Of a stretch of 64,000 bases of DNA, positions 62,918-64,000 are shown piece by piece (positions within the stretch are counted from its first letter, which is position 1; every line of letters begins with the position of its first letter). The DNA lies in NCBI RefSeq assembly GCF_016907335.1, contig NZ_JAFBBT010000001.1, forward strand, positions 3,224,001 through 3,288,000. Reading direction: 5' to 3'. This stretch comes from Curtobacterium herbarum (GTDB lineage Bacteria > Actinomycetota > Actinomycetes > Actinomycetales > Microbacteriaceae). The notes under the pieces are model-generated. The model ran no database searches and had not been told where the DNA came from. It saw only the letters and a program-made list of their open reading frames with translations. The translations under genes and the position numbers were made by a program.

Positions 62918-63873
62918 GCGCGGCCTGCCTTCACTCGCGGGTCGATCAGGGACTGTGCCACGTCGGCGAGGAGCGTGCCGATCACGGTGGCGACGGAGAT
63001 GACGAGCACGCAGCCGAGGAGTGTCGGGTAGTCCGACGTCTGCGCCGCGTTCCAGAACAGCAGTCCCATGCCGGGGTAGTTGAACAGCTGCTCGGTGACG
63101 AGCGCGCCGCCGAACAGCACCGGCAGGTAGTAGCCGAGCATCGCGACGACGGGCGTCAGCGAGTTCCGGAACACGTGCCGGCGGAGGATCGTCGCCGTCG
63201 ACGAGCCACCGGCGCGGGCGGTGCGGACGTAGTCCTCCTGGAGGTTCTCCAGCGTCGCCGCGCGCATGTACCGGCTGAAGACGGCGATCATCGCGAGCGC
63301 GCCGGTGAGCACCGGCAGGACGAGTCCGGCGGGCTGCTGGAACACCTCGGCGAGGGTGGTGCCGCTCGGCGCCTGGGAGGGCAGCCACGGCAGCTGCTGG
63401 CTGAAGACGATGATGAGCACCAGGCCGAGGAAGAACGCGGGCGTCGAGTAGAAGACGAACGCCAGGGCGGTGGCGGCGTAGTCGATCGCGCCGTTGCGTC
63501 GGGCGGCCTGCCACATGCCGACCGGGATCGCGATGACGATGCCGAGCACGGCGGAGAGTCCGGTGAGGACGAGGGTCTTCGGGATGCGCTCCTGGATGAG
63601 CTGCGAGACCGGTTCGTTGAGCGTGTACGAGGTGCCGAGGTCGCCGGTGAGCAGCCGTCCGAGGAACCGGAGGTACTGCACGGGCAGCGCCTGGTCGAGG
63701 CCCTGCGCCTGGTTGAACGCGGCGATCTGGGCGGGGGTCGCGGAGACGCCGAGCACGCCGCGGGCGGGTCCGCCGGGCAGCGCGTGCAGCAGGCAGAACA
63801 CGACGATCGTGACGATGAGGATCACCGCGAGCGCCTGCAGGAGGCGGCGGGTGAGGTAGAGGGCAGTGGTCAT
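62914..63873 (-). CDS. Peptide-type ABC permease (DppB-like)
   Basis: 319 residues with six spans, a large extracytoplasmic loop after span 1, and an EAA loop (YVRTARAGGSSTATILRRHV). Pairs with the DppC-like subunit. The binding-protein gene lies upstream, separated by a terminator-like hairpin. Confidence 0.92.
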   Translation of the reverse strand: MTTALYLTRRLLQALAVILIVTIVVFCLLHALPGGPARGVLGVSATPAQIAAFNQAQGLDQALPVQYLRFLGRLLTGDLGTSYTLNEPVSQLIQERIPKTLVLTGLSAVLGIVIAIPVGMWQAARRNGAIDYAATALAFVFYSTPAFFLGLVLIIVFSQQLPWLPSQAPSGTTLAEVFQQPAGLVLPVLTGALAMIAVFSRYMRAATLENLQEDYVRTARAGGSSTATILRRHVFRNSLTPVVAMLGYYLPVLFGGALVTEQLFNYPGMGLLFWNAAQTSDYPTLLGCVLVISVATVIGTLLADVAQSLIDPRVKAGRA

Positions 63874-63907
63874 GCGGCTTCCGATGGTCGGGTCCGGGAC
63901 GTGGGGA

Positions 63908-63954
63908 GGACGGGAGGCGCGGTGCGCGTCGGACGCACGCCGCGCCTCCCGTCC
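63908..63954. terminator. Intra-operon hairpin between binding protein and permease (GGGAGGC family)
   Basis: Fifteen-base perfect arms GGACGGGAGGCGCGG and complement, plus an inner TGCG/CGCA pairing. It lies between the binding-protein stop (63967) and the permease start (63873). It probably attenuates transcription so that more binding protein than permease is made. Confidence 0.7.
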
Positions 63955-63966
63955 GTGGTCACGTTG

Positions 63967-64000
63967 CTACTTGCTCCACTTCCACTGGGCGGGGTGGAAG
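63967..64000 (-). CDS. C-terminal end of substrate-binding lipoprotein, cut by window edge
   Basis: Only FHPAQWKWSK and the TAG stop (63969-63967) are visible. The hydrophobic/basic end and the position upstream of DppB-like, DppC-like and ATPase genes identify it as the solute-binding component of the importer. Most of the gene lies right of the window. Confidence 0.6.
   Translation of the reverse strand, partial: FHPAQWKWSK

Overview
This is a GC-rich, gene-dense actinobacterial chromosome segment. Short intergenic spaces, frequent 4-bp start/stop overlaps, GTG starts, a fused MnhA/B antiporter subunit, an Rpf-type transglycosylase with LysM, and LytR-CpsA-Psr proteins suggest Microbacteriaceae, perhaps Curtobacterium-like; the genus is inference. 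No tRNA, rRNA, CRISPR array or intact transposase gene was seen.

Left end (1-4866), accessory: the 3' part of an RHS/YD-repeat gene runs off the left edge. It has no N-terminus and abuts a fragment of an oppositely oriented gene. Three very small membrane proteins follow, then lower-GC DNA. Next (4867-13723) come an MFS exporter with a TetR remnant, a VOC protein with a WYL regulator, a secreted trypsin-like protease, an epimerase/zinc dehydrogenase pair, CtaG, an AlkD-like protein and a secreted M23 peptidase with B-lectin repeats.

14055-21826 is one operon resembling a glutathione or gamma-glutamyl-peptide importer: binding lipoprotein, two permeases, a gamma-glutamyltransferase-family enzyme without signal peptide, a double ATPase and a GntR regulator. 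A matching palindrome lies upstream. 21893-25832 is a decayed patch: an AbiEi antitoxin beside a broken AbiEii toxin gene, and a zinc dehydrogenase with an in-frame amber codon.

26029-45956 is mostly housekeeping and regulatory: OsmC, ThrE-type exporter, several SDR enzymes, an ECF-like sigma factor, two LCP ligases, an MMPL exporter divergent from a MarR regulator, an Rpf protein behind a structured leader, RlmC, an SMP-30 protein and a DedA protein. 46121-52544 is a complete Mnh (Mrp) Na+/H+ antiporter operon A(B)-C-D-E-F-G. 52566-58536 holds a lower-GC AAA+ ATPase, an MFS protein, a Fic protein beside a 40-bp inverted repeat, an aldo/keto reductase, a DUF1801-like protein and a MarR regulator. 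The right end (58592-64000) has a PAP2 phosphatase and a second peptide-type ABC operon ending in a ROK kinase.

Three patterns cut across the window. Many genes start 6-8 nt after a TANNNT-like -10 box, as in leaderless mRNAs. Several terminators share a GGGAGGC/GCCTCCC stem. Short tandem duplications sit exactly over the stop codons of three genes.
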